From positions 1,178,001 through 1,242,000 of the forward strand of contig OZ244200.1 in assembly GCA_965216845.1 (NCBI GenBank): a stretch of DNA of 64,000 nt. Direction: 5' to 3'. This document shows, piece after piece, positions 53,383-61,761 of this stretch. Both the position numbers and the translations under genes were made by a program. This DNA comes from Panacagrimonas sp965216845 (GTDB taxonomy: Bacteria > Pseudomonadota > Gammaproteobacteria > Nevskiales > Nevskiaceae). The notes under the pieces are model-generated. The model did not search any database, was not told the origin of the DNA, and saw only the letters and a program-made list of their open reading frames with translations. Numbering within the stretch: the first letter of the stretch is position 1; each line of letters starts with the position of its first letter.

Positions 53383-54444
53383 ATGGAAATTTCAAGTAAT
53401 AGCCCGTTGCGCATCCCGCCAGCTGACTATTGCCATCCGGGGAGCGAGCGATGGTTCACCCTGACTGAAGGGGTGGATGAAGGCAAGACGCTGTTTTACT
53501 ACGACCACCTGACCCATCCTGATCGGACGCCGGTGGGCACCGTGCTGTTCGTGCACGGCAATCCTGAGTCCAGCTATACCTATCGGCATATCCGTGACGG
53601 CCTGGTGACGTCCGGTCAGTCGTTGCGCTTGATCGCTCTGGATCACATCGGTTTTGGCTTGTCCGATCAGGCAGATTTCGAAATGGTGGATATGCACCAT
53701 GCGGTCAACCTGTTGCAACTGGTGCGGTTTCTGGATTTACGGAACCTGTGCCTGGTGATTCACGACTGGGGCGGGCCCATCGGTGCCGGCGCCTTGATTC
53801 AGGAGCCGGAACGGGTCAGCAGTTTGTTGCTGATGAATACCACGGTATTCCCCATGCCGACCGATGGGTTCACCTACCGAAACTTCCCGTTCTCCTGGTT
53901 GCCCTGGTACCAGACGCCGAATCTGATTCCAGACGCGCTATGGGGTGGCGTTGCGGCGGCGGTGGTATCACACGCGCAGCCGCAGAGTGGGCCGCGATTC
54001 GTGGCCAACGCCGGCAAATGGCTAACCCGCCACGCGCTGAACAAGATTGCCGATGATCGACCCGAATATGTCTGGTCGCAAATGTTGCGTAGCCGCGCCA
54101 ATGCGCGCAGCTCCAAGCGCAATGTGCGGCAAACACCTTATTGGGGGCACGGCTACAACTACCTGGACCGTCGCCACGGGTTGCAGGACAACCATGCCTT
54201 TTATGCGCGCATGCAAGCGGATATTCCCAGGCTTTGGGGGCCGTCCGGACAGAATATTCCAGTGACCGGATTTTTCGGGCAGTGGGATGCCTGCGGCAAG
54301 GATTCGGTGATCGCGCAATGGGAGGAGGCCTTGCCGCAGATCAGGCCCCATACCCGGGTTTTTCCGCGCATTGGACATTTCATAGAAGAGTACAAGGGCT
54401 CGGAAATGGCACAGGAGATCCTGCGCATGATGCAAAGCGCATAA
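53383..54444 (+). CDS. Haloalkane-dehalogenase-like alpha/beta hydrolase
   Basis: The 353-residue protein has the HGNP oxyanion motif (LFVHGNPESSYTYRHI). The nucleophile motif VIHDWGGPIGAG has Asp followed by Trp, as in haloalkane dehalogenases. The base is the His of RIGHFIEEY, and FFGQWDACG is near the end. HLD enzymes need Asp-Trp and a second halide-binding residue, so a dehalogenase or an epoxide-hydrolase-like function is possible. The ATG at 53383 begins the homologous part; the frame is open upstream to 53299. Confidence 0.85.
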   Translation: MEISSNSPLRIPPADYCHPGSERWFTLTEGVDEGKTLFYYDHLTHPDRTPVGTVLFVHGNPESSYTYRHIRDGLVTSGQSLRLIALDHIGFGLSDQADFEMVDMHHAVNLLQLVRFLDLRNLCLVIHDWGGPIGAGALIQEPERVSSLLLMNTTVFPMPTDGFTYRNFPFSWLPWYQTPNLIPDALWGGVAAAVVSHAQPQSGPRFVANAGKWLTRHALNKIADDRPEYVWSQMLRSRANARSSKRNVRQTPYWGHGYNYLDRRHGLQDNHAFYARMQADIPRLWGPSGQNIPVTGFFGQWDACGKDSVIAQWEEALPQIRPHTRVFPRIGHFIEEYKGSEMAQEILRMMQSA

Positions 54445-54453
54445 CGGGCGGTG

Positions 54454-54530
54454 CATTGATATCGCGAAGCGAAGCTGAAGCAATCCCCAAGGGCTCGGGG
54501 ATCGCCGCGTCCTTCGGACTCGCGATGTCA
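54454..54530. repeat. Palindromic dispersed repeat, degraded copy 2
   Basis: The stretch resembles the other copies (GAAGCAATCCCC, GGGGATCGCCG, ACTCGCGATGTCA), but its left end is rearranged (ATTGATATCGCGAAG). It begins about 10 bp after the dehalogenase-like gene. Confidence 0.65.
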
Positions 54531-54537
54531 CAGAACA

Positions 54538-54613
54538 TGTCATTGCCAGCCGCAGGCGAAGCAATCTCCTGTTGCAGACGGTACGCTGCGGTTCGGCGGG
54601 TCTGGCGATGACA
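54538..54613. repeat. Palindromic dispersed repeat, copy 3
   Basis: This 76-bp unit begins TGTCATTGCCAGCCG and ends TCTGGCGATGACA, the same length as copy 1. The ATG at 54608, inside the GCGATGACA end, is the apparent start codon of the downstream ORF. Confidence 0.85.
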
Positions 54614-55417
54614 TCCGCCCAGCTGCCGCCGCTGGCAGACACCCCGGTTTCCGGGCGGGCCTTCGCGCAAATCCTTTTTCTGGATGCGCTGCTGTACCTC
54701 AGCCTGTTCTGGCGCGACTATGACCGGCCGGGACAAATGCTGATTGCGCATTACATCAGTTTTGTCGCCATTACTGATTTGGGCGCATTGTTTCTGCCGC
54801 AAGCGCGTCGCGGCTGGTTTAATTTGTTTCGCATCACCAGCGGTATTTCTCTGCTGGTGGTTGTTATTGCGCTGGCCGCCAAAGGGCTGGACGGTGAGGC
54901 GCTGTGGCTGAGCCTGCTAAGGGTGTTGCTTTGCGTGCTGCGAATCGCCCACGGTGGCGTGATGTTGAGGCGTGCGGGGCCCGGCTGGCGGGAACTGCGG
55001 CAGTTTTCCGACTATGTCGCCTCGTTCTACCAGCGCGGGAATGCCTCGGAACGGCTTGGTTGTTGGTACCTGCTGGTGGGTGCGGGCCTGCTGTATTTTC
55101 CGCATGTTGCCTACTGGACCCACTTCAACGCTGGCCAGGATCGGCTCAATGATGTGCTGACCGGCCTGCAAGCGCAGGCCGGACTCAATTTTTGCGTCAA
55201 GCTGTTTGTTTTCGAGGTTCTGGTCTTGTCCGGTGGCGCGAAACTGGCAATGCGCGCCACCATTGCTTTTCTCTTTGTGGTCCAGTGGCCGTGGATGCCG
55301 GCAATGTTTTTTCACGCGCCAATTCCGCTGATGCACGCCGTTGTCGAGTTGTATGAATTGAGCCTGGTCATCGTTGGGTTCAAATACTGGCGCACGCCAA
55401 ATCCGGTGCCGACTTGA
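54608..55417 (+). CDS. Hypothetical multi-pass membrane protein
   Basis: The 269-residue product has several hydrophobic segments (about 45-65, 80-100, 150-170, 200-240). It has no motif I recognise. Frequent Trp, Phe and Tyr suggest an integral membrane protein. The first possible ATG (54608) lies within repeat copy 3, and no ribosome-binding site is obvious there; an upstream start at 54572 is in the same repeat. No function is assigned. Confidence 0.62.
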   Translation: MTSAQLPPLADTPVSGRAFAQILFLDALLYLSLFWRDYDRPGQMLIAHYISFVAITDLGALFLPQARRGWFNLFRITSGISLLVVVIALAAKGLDGEALWLSLLRVLLCVLRIAHGGVMLRRAGPGWRELRQFSDYVASFYQRGNASERLGCWYLLVGAGLLYFPHVAYWTHFNAGQDRLNDVLTGLQAQAGLNFCVKLFVFEVLVLSGGAKLAMRATIAFLFVVQWPWMPAMFFHAPIPLMHAVVELYELSLVIVGFKYWRTPNPVPT

Positions 55418-55570
55418 TGTGCGTCCATGGCCAATGCGGGCCACCGCCGACGGGCAAGGCAAGTCCGCACACGAGGTTTGCCTTGCCAGATTCGCCTTTT
55501 GGTTTGAATTCCACGCCGGCCTAGAATGAGCCTTCGTTCTGTCGTGCCGTTGAAAAGGGGAGGGGTTGGC

Positions 55571-56080
55571 ATGAAAACCGTCATTCAAGTCATTGCGCTG
55601 AGTTTGCTGGTTGGCGCTGCCGCGTTCGCGCAGGCGCCGCAATCGTCGGCATCCGAGTTGTCCACATCCGAGCTGGTGCGGTGTGCGCAACAGGTTGAAA
55701 TCCTGCGCCGCGAAGCGCCACCCATGGGGCAGCGCTATCGGCAACTGGACGCCCGGCGCAACTTCATCAACCAGCGCACCGCCGCTTTGCGCGCCGAAGC
55801 TTCCAGCGGTGCCGGCAGCGATTTGGACGCGCATCTCGATTTCGAGCAACGCAACCTGCAGCATCGCCAACAAACCATTGCGTTCAACGCCGAGCTGGCC
55901 GCCTATGTGCAGGAGGTGCGGCGCATCGAAGGCATCAAGCGCGAATATGATCGCGTTTGTGCCGGCAGGCCGTATCGGCGGTCTGCGTTTCAAGCCCTGC
56001 CGCCCCACCTTCAGGCGGCAATGCGGGCCGGTCTGTCGGATATTCGCGTGCCTTACGTGGACGCCGGCGCCGGACCCTAG
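55571..56080 (+). CDS. Hypothetical secreted helical protein
   Basis: The 169-residue product has a typical signal peptide (residues 1-21, ending AFAQA) and a strong GGGGAGGGG ribosome-binding site before the ATG at 55571. The mature part is rich in Arg, Gln, Glu and Ala. It has two Cys (LVRCAQQ and DRVCAG) that may form a disulfide, and a likely coiled-coil region (about 45-130). It ends 4 bp inside the convergent FAH gene. No known family was recognised. Confidence 0.7.
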   Translation: MKTVIQVIALSLLVGAAAFAQAPQSSASELSTSELVRCAQQVEILRREAPPMGQRYRQLDARRNFINQRTAALRAEASSGAGSDLDAHLDFEQRNLQHRQQTIAFNAELAAYVQEVRRIEGIKREYDRVCAGRPYRRSAFQALPPHLQAAMRAGLSDIRVPYVDAGAGP

Positions 56081-56766
56081 GCCACTTCCACACGCATCGG
56101 CGGCAGGCCGTCGATCCGGGCCTGCATGACATCGCCACGCACCACCGCGCCCACGCCTTCGGGCGTTCCGGTCATCAACAGGTCTCCGGCTTGCAAGGCC
56201 TCGAAGCGCGAAAGCGCTGCGATGCACTCGCCGACATTCCAGATCATGCTGGAGACGTTGGAGGATTGTCTGACGGTGCCGTTCACGTTCAGCGTGATAC
56301 TGGCCTGATGAATTTTGCCCAGCTGAGCGGCGCGGACCAGCGCGCCGACCGGCGCCGAGCCGCTGAAGGCCTTGGCGAACTCCCAGGGGTGGCTCTTTTG
56401 CCGCGCTTGCTGTTGCAGGTCGCGGCGCGTCATGTCCAGTCCAACCGCGTAGCCGAAAACCAGGCCAGGCGCTTGTTCGGGCGATAGGTCCCGGCCGCCC
56501 TGGCCGATGGCCGCCACCAACTCGACCTCGTGATGAAAATCCCGTGTCTGTGGGGGGTAGGCAATCTGCGCATCGCGTGATGCATCCACCACCGCGCTGG
56601 CCGGTTTCATGAAAAAGAACGGCGGCTCGCGGTCGCAAAGGCCCATCTCGCGTGCATGGGCGGCGTAGTTTCTGCCCACGCAGAACACGCGGTTGACCGG
56701 GAACCGCGCGGACTCGCCGGCAACGCCGAGGGTGATTTGCGGTGGGGCTGGAATGAGCAAGTGCAT
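56077..56766 (-). CDS. Fumarylacetoacetate hydrolase family protein
   Basis: The 229-residue protein has the FAH fold: VFCVGRNYAAHAREMG, then DFHHEVELVAAIG with the metal-binding Glu residues, GYAVGLDMTRRDLQ and LLMTGTPEGVGAV. Family members cleave C-C bonds in fumarylpyruvate or similar acids, or decarboxylate oxaloacetate. The start at 56766 (MHLLIPAPP) is chosen; the longer open frame has no homology. The substrate is unknown. Confidence 0.9.
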   Translation of the reverse strand: MHLLIPAPPQITLGVAGESARFPVNRVFCVGRNYAAHAREMGLCDREPPFFFMKPASAVVDASRDAQIAYPPQTRDFHHEVELVAAIGQGGRDLSPEQAPGLVFGYAVGLDMTRRDLQQQARQKSHPWEFAKAFSGSAPVGALVRAAQLGKIHQASITLNVNGTVRQSSNVSSMIWNVGECIAALSRFEALQAGDLLMTGTPEGVGAVVRGDVMQARIDGLPPMRVEVA

Positions 56767-57079
56767 GACCGATAGGGCTTGTGAGCCGGCCTGAGAGCGC
56801 CAGCATCGCCAATGCAAGACCACACACGCAAGTAGTCGTGCTGGCCCGTGGCCGGCGTGCGGGTGTTGGAGCCGGCGCAATTGAATGCCGCGCCATTGTG
56901 CGGCAAAACGTCGGTGGACGCTGACGCGGCGGGACGCAAGCGGTTCATGGCCGCGCCCGTGGCTCGCGGAAAAATCTACAATGCGCGCAATCGCCAAGGC
57001 TGCGGGTTTCAGGCGCCGGACAAGACAGTCTGCCATCGCAGCGCCGCGCATCGTGTAAACAGCTCCTGATTCCCTGCTC
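56767..57079. other. Divergent intergenic region between the FAH and QueD-like genes
   Basis: About 313 bp with no supported gene. A TACAAT box at 56977-56982 may be the -10 element of the QueD-like gene. The other open frames here show no similarity. Confidence 0.4.
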
Positions 57080-57508
57080 ATGTCCAAACCCGCGCCCATC
57101 GTCGAGCTGACCCGCCGCGAAACCTTCGCCGCCGCACACCGCCTGTGGGCGCCAGACCTGTCGGCGGAGGAAAACTGGGATCTGTACGGCCCTTGCACGC
57201 ATCGATACGGCCACGGGCACAACTATGTTCTCGAGGTGACGCTGCGCGGCCCGGTGGATGCCCGCACCGGCCTGCTGATGAACCTGAGTCAGGTCAGCAG
57301 GCTCATGGATGATCTGATTCTCAGCGATGTGGATCACCGCCATTTGAACCATGATTCCAAGCTGCTTGAGGGGCTGAACCCCACTGCGGAAAATCTGGCG
57401 GTGGTGTTTTGGGAGGTGCTGCAACAACACTTTGGCGCGTTGTTGCATGAAATCTGTCTGCGGGAGACCGACAAGAATAGCGTGCGCTACCGTGGTGAGC
57501 GCACCTGA
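57080..57508 (+). CDS. queD: 6-carboxytetrahydropterin synthase / 6-pyruvoyl-tetrahydropterin synthase family (QueD-like)
   Basis: The 142-residue enzyme has the PTPS features. The zinc ligands are in TFAAAHRL and the RYGHGHNYVLEV region, the active-site Cys is in YGPCTHRYGHG, and the catalytic ENLAVVFWE stretch and ICLRET complete the core. It converts dihydroneopterin triphosphate in queuosine synthesis. No other queuosine genes are near, so QueD is the likely but not proven role. Confidence 0.88.
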   Translation: MSKPAPIVELTRRETFAAAHRLWAPDLSAEENWDLYGPCTHRYGHGHNYVLEVTLRGPVDARTGLLMNLSQVSRLMDDLILSDVDHRHLNHDSKLLEGLNPTAENLAVVFWEVLQQHFGALLHEICLRETDKNSVRYRGERT

Positions 57509-57601
57509 GGCCATTCTCGGTGGCCGGAAAATCAGCGATAATGCGTGGTTTCGGCCGTGCCTTGCGGAATTGGGCGGTACAAATACGAGGAGCGTTGGGA
57601 A

Positions 57602-58837
57602 ATGAGCCAACTCACAGCATCGTCATCGGTTGTCATCGTCGGCGCAGGTCAGGCCGCTGGAGAAACCGCCTCTGAACTGCGCAAGCTCGGTTACGAGGGG
57701 CGTATCCGTATTTTCGGGGAGGAAGCGCAACCGCCTTACAAGCGCCCGCCGCTGTCCAAGGCCTATCTGGCCGGGGCCGTGCAGGACGAGGCCTTGTTCG
57801 TCATGCGCGGACCGCAGATGGAAAAGTTCAACATCGAGTTCGTCGGCAACGCCAGGGTCAGCGCCATTGATCGTGCCGCCAAGACCATCAGCCTGGAAAA
57901 TGGCGCCAGCGAGTCTTACGACAAGCTGGTATTGGCCACCGGCGGACGCGCGCGCCTGCTGCCGATTGAAAATGCGGATGCGCCCAATGTTTTTCCGCTG
58001 CGCACCATCGCCGACGTGCAAGCCATTCGCCCACATTGTGTCGAAGGCAAGCGCCTGGTCATTGTCGGCGGCGGCTTCATCGGCCTGGAAGTAGCGGCAA
58101 TCGCGCTCAAACTGGGCCTGAAAGTCACCGTGCTGGAAGGCTTGCCGCGCGTGCTGGCGCGCGTCACCGTGCCGCAGATGTCCAGTTTTTTTGAACGTGT
58201 TCATCGCCAAGCCGGGGTGGATCTGCGAACCGGTGCGCAGGTTTCGGCGTTCGAGGGGAACCCGGTCACCGCCGTCACCCTGGCCGACGGCAGCCGCATC
58301 GAGGCGGATTTCATCGTGCTCGGCATCGGTCTCACCGCCAATGTCGAGCTGGCGCAGGCATGCGGCCTGGACGTGGACAACGGCATCGTCGTGGATGAGT
58401 TCACCCGTACTTCCGACCCGGATATTCATGCGGCCGGTGATTGCACCAATCATCCGAGTGAGTTTCTGGGCAAACGTGTTCGCTTGGAATCCGTACAGAA
58501 CGCCATGGAGCAGGGCCGTGCGGTGGCGCGAAACCTGATGGGGCGGGATGCGCCCTACAAAACCGTGCCCTGGTTCTGGTCCGACCAATACGATCTGAAG
58601 CTGCAGATGGTTGGCGTATCCGGCGAGCACGATGACATGGTCATTCGCGGCAATCCGGAGGCCGAACGCAGCTTCGCCGTGTTCTACCTCAAGCAGGGTC
58701 GTTTGATTGCCGCAGATGCAGTCAGCCGACCACAAGAGTTCATGTTCGCCAAGAAACTGGTGAGCCAGGGCAGCGTTGTGGACCCGGCCAGGTTGGCAGA
58801 CGAATCCCTGTCCATGAAAGAAATCGCGAGCCTCTAA
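57602..58837 (+). CDS. FAD-dependent ferredoxin/rubredoxin reductase
   Basis: The 411-residue protein has two Rossmann motifs, VVIVGAGQAAGETASEL (FAD) and LVIVGGGFIGLEVAAIAL (NAD(P)H). PPYKRPPLSKAYL and DIHAAGDCTNHP are typical of putidaredoxin/rubredoxin-reductase-like enzymes. The C-terminal reductase domain (WFWSDQYDLKLQMVG) is complete. It probably passes electrons from NAD(P)H to the ferredoxin encoded 5 bp downstream. GGAG precedes the ATG at 57602. Confidence 0.93.
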   Translation: MSQLTASSSVVIVGAGQAAGETASELRKLGYEGRIRIFGEEAQPPYKRPPLSKAYLAGAVQDEALFVMRGPQMEKFNIEFVGNARVSAIDRAAKTISLENGASESYDKLVLATGGRARLLPIENADAPNVFPLRTIADVQAIRPHCVEGKRLVIVGGGFIGLEVAAIALKLGLKVTVLEGLPRVLARVTVPQMSSFFERVHRQAGVDLRTGAQVSAFEGNPVTAVTLADGSRIEADFIVLGIGLTANVELAQACGLDVDNGIVVDEFTRTSDPDIHAAGDCTNHPSEFLGKRVRLESVQNAMEQGRAVARNLMGRDAPYKTVPWFWSDQYDLKLQMVGVSGEHDDMVIRGNPEAERSFAVFYLKQGRLIAADAVSRPQEFMFAKKLVSQGSVVDPARLADESLSMKEIASL

Positions 58838-58842
58838 CAGCC

Positions 58843-59163
58843 ATGCCCAAGGTCAAATTTATCCAGCACGACGGTTCGGAACAGGTGATTGATGCCCAGG
58901 TGGGGCAGTCCGTGATGGAGGCTGCCACCAGCAACTTCGTCGACGGCATCGTCGGTGATTGTGGTGGTTGTTGTTCCTGCGCCACTTGTCATGTCTATGT
59001 CGAACCCGAATGGTTCGACCGCCTGGACCCACGTGATGAGATGGAAGACGACATGCTCGAAGGCGCGCTGGACCCGCAGGACAACAGCCGTCTTAGTTGT
59101 CAGATCAAGCTCAGCGAGGCGCTGGACGGCATCACCGTTCGCGTGCCGGAAAGCCAGTACTGA
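58843..59163 (+). CDS. 2Fe-2S ferredoxin (adrenodoxin/putidaredoxin type)
   Basis: The 106-residue protein has the cluster motif C-x5-C-x2-C (GDCGGCCSCATCHVYV) and a fourth Cys in RLSCQI, the vertebrate-type spacing. It has no fused domain. It is encoded 5 bp after its probable reductase, forming a redox pair like those that serve cytochromes P450. No P450 or hydroxylase gene is in the window. Confidence 0.94.
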   Translation: MPKVKFIQHDGSEQVIDAQVGQSVMEAATSNFVDGIVGDCGGCCSCATCHVYVEPEWFDRLDPRDEMEDDMLEGALDPQDNSRLSCQIKLSEALDGITVRVPESQY

Positions 59164-59385
59164 GCGTGCGGTGTTGCCGGGGGGATGGGGCGGGCGGATG
59201 GCCGCCGCCACTGACCGCCGCCTCACGTGCCCGGTTCGGGCTGGATTGACGCGCTTCAAGGGGGCGATGGCGGTGAATCGCGCAGCACCGGCACCGCCAC
59301 GGCCGGAACTGCCGGCGGTTGGTCGGCGCGCATCAAGATCGCGATCAGGGCATCGGGTTGCCCGCCGTACAAACGGCCTGATGCC

Positions 59386-60105
59386 ATGCAACGAATTCTG
59401 ATCGCATCGCTGTTGGCCTTGTTGACGCTGTTGGCGGCTTGCCAGTCGCCGCGATCCGGAACCACTACGGCCCGAACCGAGTCGATCGATCCATTCGAAA
59501 AATATGCGGATGTCAAAGGCCGGCAATATGCATTGGACGCCTCGCGCTCCAGTGTGCGGGCGCATGTGTTCCGTAGCGGCCGGCTGGCCAAGCTGGGACA
59601 CAATCACATCATCAGCATGCCGGAGCTGGAAGGCCGGTTACTAATCCGGGAACGGTCTCCGCCCGATCTGGATTTTGATCTGCGTGTCAGGCTGGATCGG
59701 CTAAAAGTGGATGATCCGCGCTGGATCGATCAACTGGGCGGCAGCTTCGCCAGTGAGCGATCCGAGTCCGCAGTCGCGGGTACGCGAAAAAACATGTTGG
59801 GCGAAAAGGTGTTGAACGCGGCGCGTTATCCAACCTTGCATCTCAGCGCGTTAGGCATTCGTGGCGGATGGCCGCTGCTGATCATCGACACCGCGATCCG
59901 CATGCACGGCAAGCGCGTGGAGACGCCGGTGGTGGCGAGCGTGTTCGAGGAAGACGGCGGCGCAATTCGTGTTCGTGGAAATCTGCTGCTGAAGCAATCA
60001 GATTTTGGGATCGAGCCGTTCAGCGCACTGGCCGGTGCATTGGCGGTGCAGGATGAAATCGTGATTGTTTTTGATCTTCTGGGTAGACAAGTTCCGCAGC
60101 CCTGA
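59386..60105 (+). CDS. YceI-like lipoprotein
   Basis: The 239-residue protein has a lipoprotein signal (LLALLTLLAACQS). A YceI-like lipocalin domain follows from about residue 45 (SSVRAHVFRSG, KLGHNHII, then DLDFDLRVRLDRL). YceI proteins bind polyisoprenoid-like hydrophobic ligands in the periplasm. The ATG at 59386 gives an ideal signal peptide; the open frame upstream has none. It ends 9 bp before the terminator hairpin shared with yccA. Confidence 0.82.
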   Translation: MQRILIASLLALLTLLAACQSPRSGTTTARTESIDPFEKYADVKGRQYALDASRSSVRAHVFRSGRLAKLGHNHIISMPELEGRLLIRERSPPDLDFDLRVRLDRLKVDDPRWIDQLGGSFASERSESAVAGTRKNMLGEKVLNAARYPTLHLSALGIRGGWPLLIIDTAIRMHGKRVETPVVASVFEEDGGAIRVRGNLLLKQSDFGIEPFSALAGALAVQDEIVIVFDLLGRQVPQP

Positions 60106-60113
60106 TTCCACAT

Positions 60114-60140
60114 AAAGAAAGGCCCCGCATAAGCGGGGCC
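60114..60140 (-). terminator. Rho-independent terminator between yccA and the YceI gene
   Basis: GGCCCCGC (60121-60128) pairs with GCGGGGCC (60133-60140) around ATAA. On the minus strand it is followed by TTTCTTT (60114-60120), so it best terminates the yccA gene. On the plus strand only a short T-poor tail follows. Confidence 0.88.
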
Positions 60141-60161
60141 TATTCCGGCGAATCTAGGGGA

Positions 60162-60869
60162 TCAATCTTCGCCGGCAGCAAAACCGAGCAGGTGTAGCAG
60201 ACTGGTGAACAGGTTGTAGATGGACACGTAAAGGGTCACCGTTGCCAGGATGTAATTGGTCTCTCCGCCGTTGACGATGTCGCCGGTCTGATACAGGATC
60301 AGGCCGCACATCAGCAGCGCAAACATGCCGGAGATGGCCAGCGCCAGCGGCTGGAAGTAGTAGCCGAACAAGGAAGCCACCAGCACGCCGATGCTGAGCA
60401 CGAAGGCCAGCAGAATGCCGCCAAACAGGAAGCCGCGCATGAAGCTGAAATCACGCTTGGTCTGCACCGCGTAGGCGGAAAGTCCGATGAAGATCGCGCC
60501 GGTCAGGCCAAAGGCCATCATGATCAGCTGTGAGCCGTTGGCAAAGCCCTTCAGGTACATGTTGAGTACCGGGCCGAGGCCGAATCCGAGCAGGCCGGTC
60601 ACGGCGAATACGACGTAGATGCCGTTGGCGGAGTTGGCGGTGCGTGGAATCACGAACCACAGCAAACCCAGCGCCACCAGCGAGCAGATCAGACTCAGGC
60701 CGTAGGGCGCGTTGATGGCCATGGACACGCCGGCCATCGCGGCGCTGAACAGCAGTGTGACCGACAGCAGCATGTAGGTGTTTCGCAAAACCTTGTTGGT
60801 TTCCAGTACCGATGCCTGCGCTCCGTAGGCGGGCGCCGTTGCCACTGGACGAGGATTGGCGTTGTTCAT
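60162..60869 (-). CDS. yccA: Bax inhibitor-1 / YccA family membrane protein
   Basis: The 235-residue protein has seven hydrophobic segments and the family sequence ALYVSIYNLFTSLLHLLG-type ending (here LYVSIYNLFTSLLHLL followed by an acidic tail). BI-1/YccA proteins are inner-membrane; E. coli YccA interacts with FtsH. The ATG at 60869 is used; a TTG at 60878 is less likely. Confidence 0.92.
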   Translation of the reverse strand: MNNANPRPVATAPAYGAQASVLETNKVLRNTYMLLSVTLLFSAAMAGVSMAINAPYGLSLICSLVALGLLWFVIPRTANSANGIYVVFAVTGLLGFGLGPVLNMYLKGFANGSQLIMMAFGLTGAIFIGLSAYAVQTKRDFSFMRGFLFGGILLAFVLSIGVLVASLFGYYFQPLALAISGMFALLMCGLILYQTGDIVNGGETNYILATVTLYVSIYNLFTSLLHLLGFAAGED

Positions 60870-61055
60870 TTTGAGCAATACCCTGATGAGAGAAGTGGGA
60901 GTCTAACAACGCTGCTTTGACGCTGCGAGCGCGGCCTGAGTTCCCGTAACTGAAATCGGGTTCATGTTTGACGCCGAATCATGCAAAGGCCAATGCCGGT
61001 TTGCGAGTTACGAGAAAAATATATCTGAAGTCAAATAGTTATGAATGGCCGCTGC

Positions 61056-61640
61056 TTAGAACGGCCACCAGGACTTGGTGGGCGTGTAGTGCAGGTAGCC
61101 GACGCTGGCGCCTGCCCGCCAGCCCAGGCCGGTGCGGATTGGCGCAAGTGTGACCGGTTCACTCCTCTGGTAGTTGACCCCTGCGCCAGCCACGAAATAG
61201 AGACTGCCGTCCACACCCGGAAAGCGTTTGTAGAGCTGATCGGTGGTTTGCAGGCCGTAAACCAGGGTCAGAACGCGCGCGGCGTTACCGCCGAAGTCCC
61301 AGCCGATGGAGGGGCCTTTCCAGTGAACGGTGACCGCATCGCCACCCTTGTATTGCAGCGTGCCCTGACCGTAACGCAGGCCGAACGCAAATGCGCCGCC
61401 GGCTTCCTCGCCCACGATATAGGCGTTGGGCTGGCCCTGTTCGGCAAACACTTTTTCGATGATCCTGGCCAGCCCTTCGGCGGTTTCGCCAAAGAAATTA
61501 TTGGCGGCCTTGGCGATTTCTTCAGCGGTGTACGGCTCCTGACTGACCGGATATTGTTCTTCCTGCTCGTCTTGTGCCTGTACAAGTCCGAACGGCAGCA
61601 GGCCGCAACTCAGGACAAACGCAAGGATGGATTGACGCAT
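61056..61640 (-). CDS. DUF1134 (EipA-like) envelope protein
   Basis: The 194-residue protein has a signal peptide (to QAQ, about residue 23). The DUF1134 domain follows, with FFGETAEGLARIIEKVF, GLRYGQGTLQYKGG, SIGWDFGGNAARVLTLVYGL and GVDGSLYFVAGAGVNYQ. The Brucella homologue EipA is an envelope-integrity protein; the role here is inferred. The ATG at 61640 gives the proper signal peptide. It is divergent from the MlaD-like gene. Confidence 0.88.
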   Translation of the reverse strand: MRQSILAFVLSCGLLPFGLVQAQDEQEEQYPVSQEPYTAEEIAKAANNFFGETAEGLARIIEKVFAEQGQPNAYIVGEEAGGAFAFGLRYGQGTLQYKGGDAVTVHWKGPSIGWDFGGNAARVLTLVYGLQTTDQLYKRFPGVDGSLYFVAGAGVNYQRSEPVTLAPIRTGLGWRAGASVGYLHYTPTKSWWPF

Positions 61641-61761
61641 TGGATGACTCCGGTTTCTGGACGGCCTAATCTGACCCAGCTCACTTGCTGCGAGCTGAAC
61701 GCGATCAAGCATAACCGCTGATGCTGCGCCGATGCTGCGTGGGCTGCTAGGCTTGCGCGCC

